In this document: positions 31,699-45,989 of the stretch, in pieces
How the letters are laid out: each line of letters opens with the position of its first letter
How positions within the stretch are numbered: position 1 is the first letter of the stretch
Assembly (NCBI GenBank): GCA_018350325.1
Contig: JAEVLN010000042.1
Span: forward strand, 310,001-374,000
From: Globodera rostochiensis
Lineage: Eukaryota; Nematoda; Chromadorea; Rhabditida; Heteroderidae
Length of the DNA: 64,000 nucleotides
Reading direction: 5' to 3'
Notes under the pieces: generated by a model
The model's database searches: none
Told to the model about the DNA's origin: nothing
What the model saw: the letters and a program-made list of their open reading frames with translations, nothing else
Position numbers and translations under genes: made by a program

Positions 31699-34600
31699 TG
31701 CTTAGATTCCGACCGTTGACGTTTTAAAGTTGTAATATGATACAGTTTAAAAGGGAGTAAATAACGGTTTATTAAACTTCGCCGTAGCTTGGACGCGACA
31801 CCAAGCTATCTGATTTACAATTTGCCTCTATTATTCTTTGAAGATTCTAAAAAATCAATGTATATGCATTGGAATTGCACTTTTAATTATTCTTATGAGT
31901 CCTGCATCGGCTAAAATACAAATTTACTTGAAGATAGTATAGTTTCTAAAAAAAATAAAAAATTATTCTTCAATCTGTATGTTGAGGCTCCATTTTTATT
32001 TATGCCCTTTGAAACCATAATGGGAACAAAACTTTAAAATTGGAGCTCATTGTGACTGAATTGTACCAATTTTTTATATGTCTAATTATCAAAAATGGGA
32101 AACAGCTGTTTAAAGTAGAATATCTACGCTTAGCCTGTGTCGATTAACGCGTTTTTGTCGTCATTTTGTAGAGCATAATATTTCCTTTCTAATGGTGTAT
32201 TGAACGTTTTCATTACAGCATTTTGCGCTGATTTATAGCCAAAAATTGGTAATACCAAGTTACGTAGTTCAAAAGATTTTTTCATTGCTTAGATTCCGAC
32301 CGTTGACGTTTTAAAGTTGTAATATGATACAGTTTAAAAGGGAGTAAATAATGGTTTATTAAACTTCGCCAGTAGCTTGGACGCGACACCAAGCTATCTG
32401 ATTTACAATTTGCCTCTATTATTCTTTGAAGATTCTAAAAAATCAATGTATATGCATTGGAATTGCACTTTTAATTATTCTTATGAGTCCTGCATCGGCT
32501 AAAATACAAATTTACTTGAAGATAGTATAGTTTCTAAAAAAAATAAAAAATTATTCTTCAATCTGTATGTTGAGGCTCCATTTTTATTTATGCCCTTTGA
32601 AACCATAATGGGAACAAAACTTTAAAATTGGAGCTCATTGTGACTGAATTGTACCAATTTTTTATATGTCTAATTATCAAAAATGGGAAACAGCTGTTTA
32701 AAGTAGAATATCTACGCTTAGCCTGTGTCGATTAACGCGTTTTTGTCGTCATTTTGTAGAGCATAATATTTCCTTTCTAATGGTGTATTGAACGTTTTCA
32801 TTACAGCATTTTGCGCTGATTTATAGCCAAAAATTGGTAATACCAAGTTACGTAGTTCAAAAGATTTTTTCATTGCTTAGATTCCGACCGTTGACGTTTT
32901 AAAGTTGTAATATGATACAGTTTAAAAGGGAGTAAATAACGGTTTATTAAACTTCGCCGTAGCTTGACGCGACACCAAGCTATCTGATTTACAATTTGCC
33001 TCTATTATTCTTTGAAGATTCTAAAAAATCAATGTATATGCATTGGAATTGCACTTTTAATTATTCTTATGAGTCCTGCATCGGCTAAAATACAAATTTA
33101 CTTGAAGATAGTATAGTTTCTAAAAAAAATAAAAAATTATTCTTCAATCTGTATGTTGAGGCTCCATTTTTATTTATGCCCTTTGAAACCATAATGGGAA
33201 CAAAACTTTAAAATTGGAGCTCATTGTGACTGAATTGTACCAATTTTTTATATGTCTAATTATCAAAAATGGGAAACAGCTGTTTAAAGTAGAATATCTA
33301 CGCTTAGCCTGTGTCGATTAACGCGTTTTTGTCGTCATTTTGTAGAGCATAATATTTCCTTTCTAATGGTGTATTGAACGTTTTCATTACAGCATTTTGC
33401 GCTGATTTATAGCCAAAAATTGGTAATACCAAGTTACGTAGTTCAAAAGATTTTTTCATTGCTTAGATTCCGACCGTTGACGTTTTAAAGTTGTAATATG
33501 ATACAGTTTAAAAGGGAGTAAATAACGGTTTATTAAACTTCGCCGTAGCTTGACGCGACACCAAGCTATCTGATTTACAATTTGCCTCTATTATTCTTTG
33601 AAGATTCTAAAAAATCAATGTATATGCATTGGAATTGCACTTTTAATTATTCTTATGAGTCCTGCATCGGCTAAAATACAAATTTACTTGAAGATAGTAT
33701 AGTTTCTAAAAAAAATAAAAAATTATTCTTCAATCTGTATGTTGAGGCTCCATTTTTATTTATGCCCTTTGAAACCATAATGGGAACAAAACTTTAAAAT
33801 TGGAGCTCATTGTGACTGAATTGTACCAATTTTTTATATGTCTAATTATCAAAAATGGGAAACAGCTGTTTAAAGTAGAATATCTACGCTTAGCCTGTGT
33901 CGATTAACGCGTTTTTGTCGTCATTTTGTAGAGCATAATATTTCCTTTCTAATGGTGTATTGAACGTTTTCATTACAGCATTTTGCGCTGATTTATAGCC
34001 AAAAATTGGTAATACCAAGTTACGTAGTTCAAAAGATTTTTTCATTGCTTAGATTCCGACCGTTGACGTTTTAAAGTTGTAATATGATACAGTTTAAAAG
34101 GGAGTAAATAACGGTTTATTAAACTTCGCCGTAGCTTGACGCGACACCAAGCTATCTGATTTACAATTTGCCTCTATTATTCTTTGAAGATTCTAAAAAA
34201 TCAATGTATATGCATTGGAATTGCACTTTTAATTATTCTTATGAGTCCTGCATCGGCTAAAATACAAATTTACTTGAAGATAGTATAGTTTCTAAAAAAA
34301 ATAAAAAATTATTCTTCAATCTGTATGTTGAGGCTCCATTTTTATTTATGCCCTTTGAAACCATAATGGGAACAAAACTTTAAAATTGGAGCTCATTGTG
34401 ACTGAATTGTACCAATTTTTTATATGTCTAATTATCAAAAATGGGAAACAGCTGTTTAAAGTAGAATATCTACGCTTAGCCTGTGTCGATTAACGCGTTT
34501 TTGTCGTCATTTTGTAGAGCATAATATTTCCTTTCTAATGGTGTATTGAACGTTTTCATTACAGCATTTTGCGCTGATTTATAGCCAAAAATTGGTAATA

Positions 34601-37600
34601 CCAAGTTACGTAGTTCAAAAGATTTTTTCATTGCTTAGATTCCGACCGTTGACGTTTTAAAGTTGTAATATGATACAGTTTAAAAGGGAGTAAATAACGG
34701 TTTATTAAACTTCGCCGTAGCTTGACGCGACACCAAGCTATCTGATTTACAATTTGCCTCTATTATTCTTTGAAGATTCTAAAAAATCAATGTATATGCA
34801 TTGGAATTGCACTTTTAATTATTCTTATGAGTCCTGCATCGGCTAAAATACAAATTTACTTGAAGATAGTATAGTTTCTAAAAAAAATAAAAAATTATTC
34901 TTCAATCTGTATGTTGAGGCTCCATTTTTATTTATGCCCTTTGAAACCATAATGGGAACAAAACTTTAAAATTGGAGCTCATTGTGACTGAATTGTACCA
35001 ATTTTTTATATGTCTAATTATCAAAAATGGGAAACAGCTGTTTAAAGTAGAATATCTACGCTTAGCCTGTGTCGATTAACGCGTTTTTGTCGTCATTTTG
35101 TAGAGCATAATATTTCCTTTCTAATGGTGTATTGAACGTTTTCATTACAGCATTTTGCGCTGATTTATAGCCAAAAATTGGTAATACCAAGTTACGTAGT
35201 TCAAAAGATTTTTTCATTGCTTAGATTCCGACCGTTGACGTTTTAAAGTTGTAATATGATACAGTTTAAAAGGGAGTAAATAACGGTTTATTAAACTTCG
35301 CCGTAGCTTGGCGCGACACCAAGCTATCTGATTTACAATTTGCCTCTATTATTCTTTGAAGATTCTAAAAAATCAATGTATATGCATTGGAATTGCACTT
35401 TTAATTATTCTTATGAGTCCTGCATCGGCTAAAATACAAATTTACTTGAAGATAGTATAGTTTCTAAAAAAAATAAAAAATTATTCTTCAATCTGTATGT
35501 TGAGGCTCCATTTTTATTTATGCCCTTTGAAACCATAATGGGAACAAAACTTTAAAATTGGAGCTCATTGTGACTGAATTGTACCAATTTTTTATATGTC
35601 TAATTATCAAAAATGGGAAACAGCTGTTTAAAGTAGAATATCTACGCTTAGCCTGTGTCGATTAACGCGTTTTTGTCGTCATTTTGTAGAGCATAATATT
35701 TCCTTTCTAATGGTGTATTGAACGTTTTCATTACAGCATTTTGCGCTGATTTATAGCCAAAAATTGGTAATACCAAGTTACGTAGTTCAAAAGATTTTTT
35801 CATTGCTTAGATTCCGACCGTTGACGTTTTAAAGTTGTAATATGATACAGTTTAAAAGGGAGTAAATAATGGTTTATTAAACTTCGCCATAGCTTGGCGC
35901 GACACCAAGCTATCTGATTTACAATTTGCATCTATTATTCTTTGAAGATTCTAAAAAATCAATGTATATGCATTGGAATTGCACTTTTAATTATTCTTAT
36001 GAGTCCTGCATCGGCTAAAATACAAATTTACTTGAAGATAGTATAGTTTCTAAAAAAAATAAAAAATTATTCTTCAATCTGTATGTTGAGGCTCCATTTT
36101 TATTTATGCCCTTTGAAACCATAATTGGAACAAAACTTTAAAATTGGAGCTCATTGTGACTGAATTGTACCAATTTTTTATATGTCTAATTATCAAAAAT
36201 GGGAAACAGCTGTTTAAAGTAGAATATCTACGCTTAGCCTGTGTCGATTAACGCGTTTTTGTCGTCATTTTGTAGAGCATAATATTTCCTTTCTAATGGT
36301 GTATTGAACGTTTTCATTACAGCATTTTGCGCTGATTTATAGCCAAAAATTGGTAATACCAAGTTACGTAGTTCAAAAGATTTTTTCATTGCTTAGATTC
36401 CGACCGTTGACGTTTTAAAGTTGTAATATGATACAGTTTAAAAGGGAGTAAATAATGGTTTATTAAACTTCGCCATAGCTTGGCGCGACACCAAGCTAAC
36501 TGATTTACAATTTGCCTCTATTATTCTTTGAAGATTCTAAAAAATCAATGTATATGCATTGGAATTGCACTTTTAATTATTCTTATGAGTCCTGCATCGG
36601 CTAAAATACAAATTTACTTGAAGATAGTATAGTTTCTAAAAAAAATAAAAAATTATTCTTCAATCTGTATGTTGAGGCTCCATTTTTATTTATGCCCTTT
36701 GAAACCATAATGGGAACAAAACTTTAAAATTGGAGCTCATTGTGACTGAATTGTACCAATTTATTATATGTCTAATTATCAAAAATGGGAAACAGCTGTT
36801 TAATGTAGAATATCTACGCTTAGCCTGTGTCGATTAACGCGTTTTTGTCGTCATTTTGTAGAGCATAATATTTCCTTTCTAATGGTGTATTGAACGTTTT
36901 CATTACAGCATTTTGCGCTGATTTATAGCCAAAAATTGGTAATACCAAGTTACGTAGTTCAAAAGATTTTTTCATTGCTTAGATTCCGACCGTTGACGTT
37001 TTAAAGTTGTAATATGATACAGTTTAAAAGGGAGTAAATAACGGTTTATTAAACTTCGCCGTAGCTTGACGCGACACCAAGCTATCTGATTTACAATTTG
37101 CCTCTATTATTCTTTGAAGATTCTAAAAAATCAATGTATATGCATTGGAATTGCACTTTTAATTATTCTTATGAGTCCTGCATCGGCTAAAATACAAATT
37201 TACTTGAAGATAGTATAGTTTCTAAAAAAAATAAAAAATTATTCTTCAATCTGTATGTTGAGGCTCCATTTTTATTTATGCCCTTTGAAACCATAATGGG
37301 AACAAAACTTTAAAATTGGAGCTCATTGTGACTGAATTGTACCAATTTATTATATGTCTAATTATCAAAAATGGGAAACAGCTGTTTAAAGTAGAATATC
37401 TACGCTTAGCCTGTGTCGATTAACGCGTTTTTGTCGTCATTTTGTAGAGCATAATATTTCCTTTCTAATGGTGTATTGAACGTTTTCATTACAGCATTTT
37501 GCGCTGATTTATAGCCAAAAATTGGTAATACCAAGTTACGTAGTTCAAAAGATTTTTTCATTGCTTAGATTCCGACCGTTGACGTTTTAAAGTTGTAATA

Positions 37601-40315
37601 TGATACAGTTTAAAAGGGAGTAAATAACGGTTTATTAAACTTCGCCGTAGCTTGGCGCGACACCAAGCTATCTGATTTACAATTTGCCTCTATTATTCTT
37701 TGAAGATTCTAAAAAATCAATGTATATGCATTGGAATTGCACTTTTAATTATTCTTATGAGTCCTGCATCGGCTAAAATACAAATTTACTTGAAGATAGT
37801 ATAGTTTCTAAAAAAAATAAAAAATTATTCTTCAATCTGTATGTTGAGGCTCCATTTTTATTTATGCCCTTTGAAACCATAATGGGAACAAAACTTTAAA
37901 ATTGGAGCTCATTGTGACTGAATTGTACCAATTTTTTATATGTCTAATTATCAAAAATGGGAAACAGCTGTTTAAAGTAGAATATCTACGCTTAGCCTGT
38001 GTCGATTAACGCGTTTTTGTCGTCATTTTGTAGAGCATAATATTTCCTTTCTAATGGTGTATTGAACGTTTTCATTACAGCATTTTGCGCTGATTTATAG
38101 CCAAAAATTGGTAATACCAAGTTACGTAGTTCAAAAGATTTTTTCATTGCTTAGATTCCGACCGTTGACGTTTTAAAGTTGTAATATGATACAGTTTAAA
38201 AGGGAGTAAATAACGGTTTATTAAACTTCGCCGTAGCTTGGCGCGACACCAAGCTATCTGATTTACAATTTGCCTCTATTATTCTTTGAAGATTCTAAAA
38301 AATCAATGTATATGCATTGGAATTGCACTTTTAATTATTCTTATGAGTCCTGCATCGGCTAAAATACAAATTTACTTGAAGATAGTATAGTTTCTAAAAA
38401 AAATAAAAAATTATTCTTCAATCTGTATGTTGAGGCTCCATTTTTATTTATGCCCTTTGAAACCATAATGGGAACAAAACTTTAAAATTGGAGCTCATTG
38501 TGACTGAATTGTACCAATTTTTTATATGTCTAATTATCAAAAATGGGAAACAGCTGTTTAAAGTAGAATATCTACGCTTAGCCTGTGTCGATTAACGCGT
38601 TTTTGTCGTCATTTTGTAGAGCATAATATTTCCTTTCTAATGGTGTATTGAACGTTTTCATTACAGCATTTTGCGCTGATTTATAGCCAAAAATTGGTAA
38701 TACCAAGTTACGTAGTTCAAAAGATTTTTTCATTGCTTAGATTCCGACCGTTGACGTTTTAAAGTTGTAATATGATACAGTTTAAAAGGGAGTAAATAAT
38801 GGTTTATTAAACTTCGCCATAGCTTGGCGCGACACCAAGCTATCTGATTTACAATTTGCATCTATTATTCTTTGAAGATTCTAAAAAATCAATGTATATG
38901 CATTGGAATTGCACTTTTAATTATTCTTATGAGTCCTGCATCGGCTAAAATACAAATTTACTTGAAGATAGTATAGTTTCTAAAAAAAATAAAAAATTAT
39001 TCTTCAATCTGTATGTTGAGGCTCCATTTTTATTTATGCCCTTTGAAACCATAATTGGAACAAAACTTTAAAATTGGAGCTCATTGTGACTGAATTGTAC
39101 CAATTTTTTATATGTCTAATTATCAAAAATGGGAAACAGCTGTTTAAAGTAGAATATCTACGCTTAGCCTGTGTCGATTAACGCGTTTTTGTCGTCATTT
39201 TGTAGAGCATAATATTTCCTTTCTAATGGTGTATTGAACGTTTTCATTACAGCATTTTGCGCTGATTTATAGCCAAAAATTGGTAATACCAAGTTACGTA
39301 GTTCAAAAGATTTTTTCATTGCTTAGATTCCGACCGTTGACGTTTTAAAGTTGTAATATGATACAGTTTAAAAGGGAGTAAATAATGGTTTATTAAACTT
39401 CGCCATAGCTTGGCGCGACACCAAGCTAACTGATTTACAATTTGCCTCTATTATTCTTTGAAGATTCTAAAAAATCAATGTATATGCATTGGAATTGCAC
39501 TTTTAATTATTCTTATGAGTCCTGCATCGGCTAAAATACAAATTTACTTGAAGATAGTATAGTTTCTAAAAAAAATAAAAAATTATTCTTCAATCTGTAT
39601 GTTGAGGCTCCATTTTTATTTATGCCCTTTGAAACCATAATGGGAACAAAACTTTAAAATTGGAGCTCATTGTGACTGAATTGTACCAATTTTTTATATG
39701 TCTAATTATCAAAAATGGGAAACAGCTGTTTAAAGTAGAATATCTACGCTTAGCCTGTGTCGATTAATGCGTTTTTGTCGTCATTTTGTAGAGCATAATA
39801 TTTCCTTTCTAATGGTGTATTGAACGTTTTCATTACAGCATTTTGCGCTGATTTATAGCCAAAAATTGGTAATACCAAGTTACGTAGTTCAAAAGAGTAG
39901 TTACAGCCTGCTTTTCCGCCGGATTACGGTAATGACGTCATCAAAGCCAAAAGGTATGGGAGGGTTGGCGGCCAATTGAGCGCCCGCCAGCCAGGTGAGC
40001 GCCAGGCCATTTGAGCGCTGGCCATCTGAGTCCTAGAGCCCAGACCTATTGGCAGGGCTACTGCGCGACTTTATGCAAATTTCGAAATCTTAAGACGTTT
40101 GACCATCTTGCGCACTGCGCGACTTTATGCAAATTTCTGCTGCGCGACTTTATTTAATATTTTAATTATTTTAATTTTTATTTATTTTTTTCACTGCGCG
40201 AGTTACTCGCGCACCCTGCGCGAGTTTTTTCGAAATTTAAATCTTTAAATTTCACTCGCGCACCTGCGAGACTTTTTTTGACTTTGCCGAAAATATTTTT
40301 AATCCGAAAAATTCA

Positions 40316-40392
40316 TCCGCTGCTGAGGGGATCCGAACCCCCGCTGCCACTGCGAGAGAGAAGGCGAGAGCACTAACCACTTGGCCATAGTG
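40316..40392 (-). repeat. tRNA-like module facing outward (left arm)
   Basis: Minus strand carries an A box TGGCCAAGTGG and, 48 bp on, a B box GGTTCGGATCC, spaced as in a tRNA with a long variable arm (serine-like). The anticodon region is a CT-rich run with no stem. A T-run follows, as in a Pol III terminator. Transcription would run out of the palindrome to the left. Confidence 0.55.
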
Positions 40393-41759
40393 TATTGGTA
40401 GCAATGGCCACTAATTGTCCCTATATGGTGGAGAATGACGTCAGCCAAGCACTTCGCAAAGGGAATAAACAAATTGTCTCCACTGCAGTAGTGAGTGAGG
40501 GGGTCTGCAGCCAGCAGCCAAGTTCAATCTCCTGCGAGAGCAAGGGGCTCTGCAGGCAGCAGCCAAGTTCAAAGCCCTGCGCGAGCAAATATTATTTTTA
40601 AAATTAAAATTAAAATTATTTTTCATAAATTCTAAATTATTTACAAAATATAAAAAATATTTATAAAATCGGAAAAAATTTCTTAATAAATCATTAAAAA
40701 AATCGTAGAGTAAAATTAAAAAATCGAAATATAAAAAAATAAATATTTAAAATATTTTATAAATTCATAAAATTAAAAATTATTTTGCAAATATAAAAAT
40801 ATATTTATTAGATCGTTAAAATTTTCTTAAATTCACTAATAGAAAAATCGTAAAGTAAAAATAAAAAATTGTAAATATATAATAAATTTTTTCGATTGAA
40901 ATTTGAACCCTTAGGGTATTCGCTCTGTTTATTCTTCATCCAATATTTTGTCAATAAACTTCAACAGGGGTCAAAAACGTAAAGTAAAATAAAATAAAAC
41001 TTTCGAGAAATATCAATATTATAATAAAAGCAAGTTTAAAATTTTAAAGGGGGTGTTGATTTAAATAATTTAATGTTTAAAATATAAAACAAAATTATTA
41101 AAAATTTTATATTCAAAAAAAGAAAAAATTTGGTATAAGAGAATAAAAATAAATCAACCGGCCTCTACCAAATATTAAACTTGGCCGTTACCTTGCAGAA
41201 TTTTTTTAAAATCCAACTTTAATATACAACAGTCAGTTGGGTAAGATACCCAAATAAAGCAAGCGTACAGGAAATCTGTACCAGTCAGCGGCCCCTTAAC
41301 CATATTGCAGCCGATCAGCGATTATTTGAGTGACAGGCAGAACCGCTTGCAATCAATAAGCTTTAGGGTAAATCCAGCAGCAAGCAGACTTACAGTTAAT
41401 CAATTGAGCGGCAACGCAAACCTAAAAGTAGACCCGAATCTGGCAGCTAAAATTAGCCCTTAGGGCAAAACAGCTAACGAGCTAAAACCATGGCAACTTT
41501 TGGCAGAGGGCAAATTTAGCCGGTAAGTGACGGGCCAGTGAAAGCAGAATTTGGCGGCCTGTATACGCGTTCAGCCTACAGGGCAAATCGGCCTTGCAGC
41601 CAGTGGCTTAACACGTTTGCCAAACCTCGCAAGGCCTTAGATTAAAATTCGCCAATATACTGTCAGCAAACGCTTCAAACTGATTTCGGTTTAGATCTGG
41701 CAGCCAACAAAACTGCGAGAAAATAACGGGGCCTAATTCGCTAGCACCTCAAATTTGAC

Positions 41760-42720
41760 TTAAGAAGTTTAAATTCAAATAATATCCTGCCAGCAAACGC
41801 GTCAAACTGAATTCGGTTTAGATCTGGCAGCCAAAAAAATTATCAAGCAATTAGCGGGGAGGCCAAATTCGTTAGCACCTCAAATTAGGCTGCAAAATTA
41901 AAGCAAAATTATTGCAATGTTTAAAATCAAGCAATACTTCGTCAGCCAACTAATACTCAATTGTAAACGAACTGAAGTGAAGATCTGGCAGCCAACAAAA
42001 TTATCAAGCAAATAGGCAGGGGCACAACCCCCGCCATTCAAAATCAACCAATTTTGGCAAGTAATACCCAATTGCAAGCAACCTGAATTGGAGATCGGGC
42101 AGCCAACAAAATTATCAAGCAATTAGCGGGGAGGCCAAATTCGTTAGCACCCCAAATTTGGCTGCAAAAATAAAGCAGAATTATTAAAAGTTTAAAATCA
42201 ATCAATACTTCGTCAGCCAACTAATACTCAATTGTAAACGAACTGAAGTGAAGATCTGGCAGCCAACAAAATTATCAAGCAAATAGGCAGGGGCACAAAA
42301 TTTATTTAATCAATACCCCCGCCATTCAAAATCAACCAATTTTGGCAAGTAATACCCAATTGCAAACAACCTGAATTGGAGATCGGGCAGCCAACAAAAT
42401 TATCAAGCAATTAGCGGGGAGGCCAAATTCGTTAGCACCCCAAATTTGGCTGCAAAAATAAAGCAGAATTATTAAAAGTTTAAAATCAATCAATACTTCG
42501 TCATCCAACTAATACGCAATTGTAAACAAACTGAAGTGAAGATCTGGCAGCCAACAAAATTATCAAGCAATTTCAACCCCGCCATTCAAAATCATCCAAT
42601 TTTGGCAGCTGATACACAATTGCAGACAACCTGAATTGGAGATCGGGCAGCCAACAAAATTATCAAGCAATTAGCGGGGAGGCCAAATTCACTAGCACCC
42701 CCAAATAGGGGGGCCCAATG
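41760..42720 (+). repeat. About 290-bp tandem units in the left arm
   Basis: CAGCCAACAAAATTATCAAG recurs at about 41,990, 42,105, 42,260, 42,395, 42,550 and 42,650, with alternating partners GATCTGGCAG and GATCGGGCAG, forming compound units. The mirrored set at 54,640-55,400 has a different number and order of units. Confidence 0.8.
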
Positions 42721-43029
42721 TCCACTGTTGGGCACGTCTAACCTGGAAACCAATAGGGGGAGGAAGCAATTGCTGCCCAAATCAGGCTGTAATGTGAATG
42801 GAGAATTATTGAAAAGTCAAATTCAACAAATATCCGCTGAACAGACGCTTGCATGCAGCTGAGCTCGGTTACTCAAAGCCAATAAACAAAATTCTTGACC
42901 TATTTTTATAGGCTTATTTTAGACAACAAAAAGTACAAATATTTAAAAAACACAAAATAATATTTGAAAACTTTGAAAATTTAAGGATTTTTGTCAAAAA
43001 ACTTCATAAATTTTTGGTAACGCATAGAA

Positions 43030-43396
43030 GATTTAACTTTCTTTAAAAAATTTCTCAATTCACTCTCTTCCAAGCGCTCTCTACTCTACCTCTCTCCCCC
43101 TTACTTCTCTCTCTCTCTCTCTCTCTCTATCCACTCTACCCCTTACTTCTCTCTCTCTATCTATCCTCTCTCCCCCTTACTTCTTTTTTCTATCCTCCTA
43201 ACTTCTCTCAAATTTAACTTTCTTTAACAATTTTCTCAATTCCCTCTCCTGCAATCGGTCTTCCCTTTTCTTGCCTATCTTTCTCTCTTCCCCTTACTTT
43301 CCTCTCTCTGTCTTCTCGCCCCCTTACTTCCCTCTCTCTCTCTATCCTCTCTCCCCCTTACTTCTCTCTCTCTCTCTATCCACTCTACCCCTTACT

Positions 43397-43430
<34 letters not shown>

Positions 43431-45010
43431 CTCTCTCCCCCTTACTTCTTTTTTCTATCCTCCTAACTTCTCTCAAATTTAACTTTCTTTAACAATTTTC
43501 TCAATTCCCTCTCCTGCAATCGGTCTTCCCTTTTCTTGCCTATCTTTCTCTCTTCCCCTTACTTTCCTCTCTCTGTCTTCTCGCCCCCTTACTTCCCTCT
43601 CTCTCTCTATCCTCTCTCCCCCTTACTTCTTTCTCTCTCTCTCTCTATATTCTCTCTCCCCCTCCCTTCTCTTACTCTATCCTCCTACTTCTCTCAAATT
43701 TAACTTTCTTTAATAATTTTCTAAATTCCCTCTCTCGCAATCGCTCTCTCCTTTACTTGTTCTATCTTTCTCTCACCCCCTTACTTCCCACTCTCTATCC
43801 TTTCTCTCCCCTTATTTCTCTCTCTCTCTCTCTCTCTCTATATTCTCTCTCCCCCTCCCTTCTCTTACTCTATCCTCCTACTTTAACTTTCTTTAAAAAT
43901 TTTCTCAATTCCCTCTCTCGCAATCGCTCTCTCCTTTACTTGTTCGATCTTAATCTCACCCCCTTACTTCCCACTCTCTATCCTTTCTCTCCCCTTATTT
44001 ACCTCTTTTCTCTCTCTCTATCCTCTCTCTCTTTCTTTCTCTCTCACTCTCTCTCTCTATCCTCTCACCCCCGTACTTTCTTTCTCTACCCCTAGCTTTC
44101 CTCTCTTTCACTTTCTCTTTTTTCTCTTTTTTTTAATCTCTCCTCCTTACTTTTCTCTTTCTCTCCCTTTGTTAAGGGGGAAAAGCAGCCTGTTGGTTTA
44201 TCAGTCTCCAATCAATTAGGCGAGAGCTCAAATTGGCGGTGACAACATCAAGGGAGATTATTGTAAAATTAAAAATTAATCAATATCCGACCATCAAACG
44301 ATTGCAACTAAGCTAAGTCGGTTACACAAAACACCTAAAATTATTGTTGGGCTATTTTTATAGAATTATTTAGTTTCACACAAAAAATACAAATATTTAA
44401 AAAATGCAAAATAATATTTGAAAAAGTTGACAAAAAATTTCATAAATTTTTCAATACAGATAGACGGTTTAACTTTTTTTAAAGTTTTCCTCAATTCCCT
44501 TTCTTGCAAGCACCCTTTCCTCTACTTGTTCGATCTTTCGCTCTCCCTCCTTACATCCCTCTCTCTCTATTCACGCTCCTACTTACTTCTCTTTCTCTAT
44601 CATCATAACCTCTCTCAAATTTATCTTTAACAATTTTCTCAATTCCCTCACATGCAATCGCTTTCCTTTACTTGTTCTATCTTTTCGCTCCCCCTTACTT
44701 CCCCCTCTCTCTCTCTATTCTCTCCCCCTCCCCCTTACTTTCCTCTCTCCCGCTTACTTCTTTTTCTCTATCCTCCTAGGTTCTCTTAAATTTAACTGTC
44801 TTTAACAATTTTCTCAATTCCTCTCCTGCAATCGCGCTCTTTTCTCTCTATTTCTCCTTCTTTCTCTCTCCCTTTATTGCTCTCTCGCTCTTTCTCTCTC
44901 TCTCTCTCTTTCTCTATTTCGCTCTCTCTCTCTCCCTCTCTTTCCCTTTCTCTCTCTCTTTATTCATCTCCAGCACATCTCTCACGCTCTCTCTCTCTCT
45001 CTCGCCGCCT
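43030..45010 (+). repeat. CT-rich microsatellite block (left arm)
   Basis: (CT)n runs mixed with CTCTCTCCCCCTTACTTC and CTATCCTCTC units. Open frames here (leucine/serine-rich, or arginine/glutamate-rich on the other strand) are by-products of the dinucleotide repeat. Confidence 0.9.
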
Positions 45011-45989
45011 GGTAGGCGCCAAAACCGCTTGTTGGCCTAATAGAAGCGGCCAATCAGTTGGGCAAGAGGTCAAATTTACTAGCAGCCAAAATTGGCGGCC
45101 AATATCAAAGGGGGAAGTATTGCAAAAGTAAAGTTCAATCAATATTGGCCTCAACAAACGGCTGCAAACAATCTGAATTGAGGAAAGCTTTGGCCGGCAA
45201 TCAATGCCTCCGTAGGCTAATAGGCCAAATTAGGCTGCCCCAAGGGCAGTTGCAGCCCAAATCTAGCTGCAAATTCAACTTTCGGCTATTGGTTGGCAAT
45301 GGTTTTGAGCGTAGAGTAGTACAGGATTGAGGCCAAATACGGTTGTCTCCCAAAACCACCTGTTGGCCCAATCTAAGCTGCCAATCAATTGGGCGAGGGG
45401 GCAAACTTACTCGCCGCTAAAATCCGGGTACCAATATCAAAGGAGAATTATTGAAAAATTCTAATTTTCAACAGATATCTTGGCAACAACCCATTAAAAC
45501 ACAAACTTGTGCGGCCAAATATAGCTGTCAATCAATTGAGCGGCCCAAAGGCGAAGTTGCCATCCACCTTCTCGGGGCGGCAAAGTCCGGGAAGGGCGCC
45601 GTGCCATTTTTCAAAACACAAATAATATTTTAAAAAAAAAAACAAAAAATTTAAAAATCTTTTAACGTTTGAAGATTTTTGGCAAAATATTTTTTAATTT
45701 TTGGTAAAGTATAGAAAATTTAACTTTGTTTATTATTTTCTCAAACTATAGCAAGCAAAATTATAGGAAAACGGTTAAATAAACCTAAATTGGTCTTTTA
45801 GAACATTAGCTGATTCATTTTCGTACAGAGGGTCAACAAGTTGCATTTTTTGCACTTATTGTAAGGTGTTTGGCCAAATTATAGGGTTCAAAATCTTCGA
45901 ATCGTTATAATAGCGCTTTTATGTGAACATCAATCAATCAATCAAGCAACTAACCATTAGATTCTCCAGGCCCCGTATATTTGCTCGGC

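Larger units (their letters stand above)
27637..39893. repeat. 586-bp satellite array, 21 monomers
   Basis: Monomers beginning GATACAGTTTAAAAGGG start at 27,641, 28,223, 28,808, 29,394, 29,981, 30,567 and on to 39,360, with spacing 582-588 bp and mostly exactly 586. The last copy is cut at about 534 bp by the palindrome boundary. The leftmost monomer is the most diverged, as is usual at array edges. AT-rich; no frame above about 54 codons. Each monomer contains an AGCTTGG...CCAAGCT hairpin near its start and a 51-codon open frame on the minus strand. Confidence 0.97.

Noticed and set aside
27637..39893. Regularly spaced repeats resembling a CRISPR array
   Set aside because: Whole 586-bp monomers are tandem with no unique spacers, and the genome is eukaryotic.
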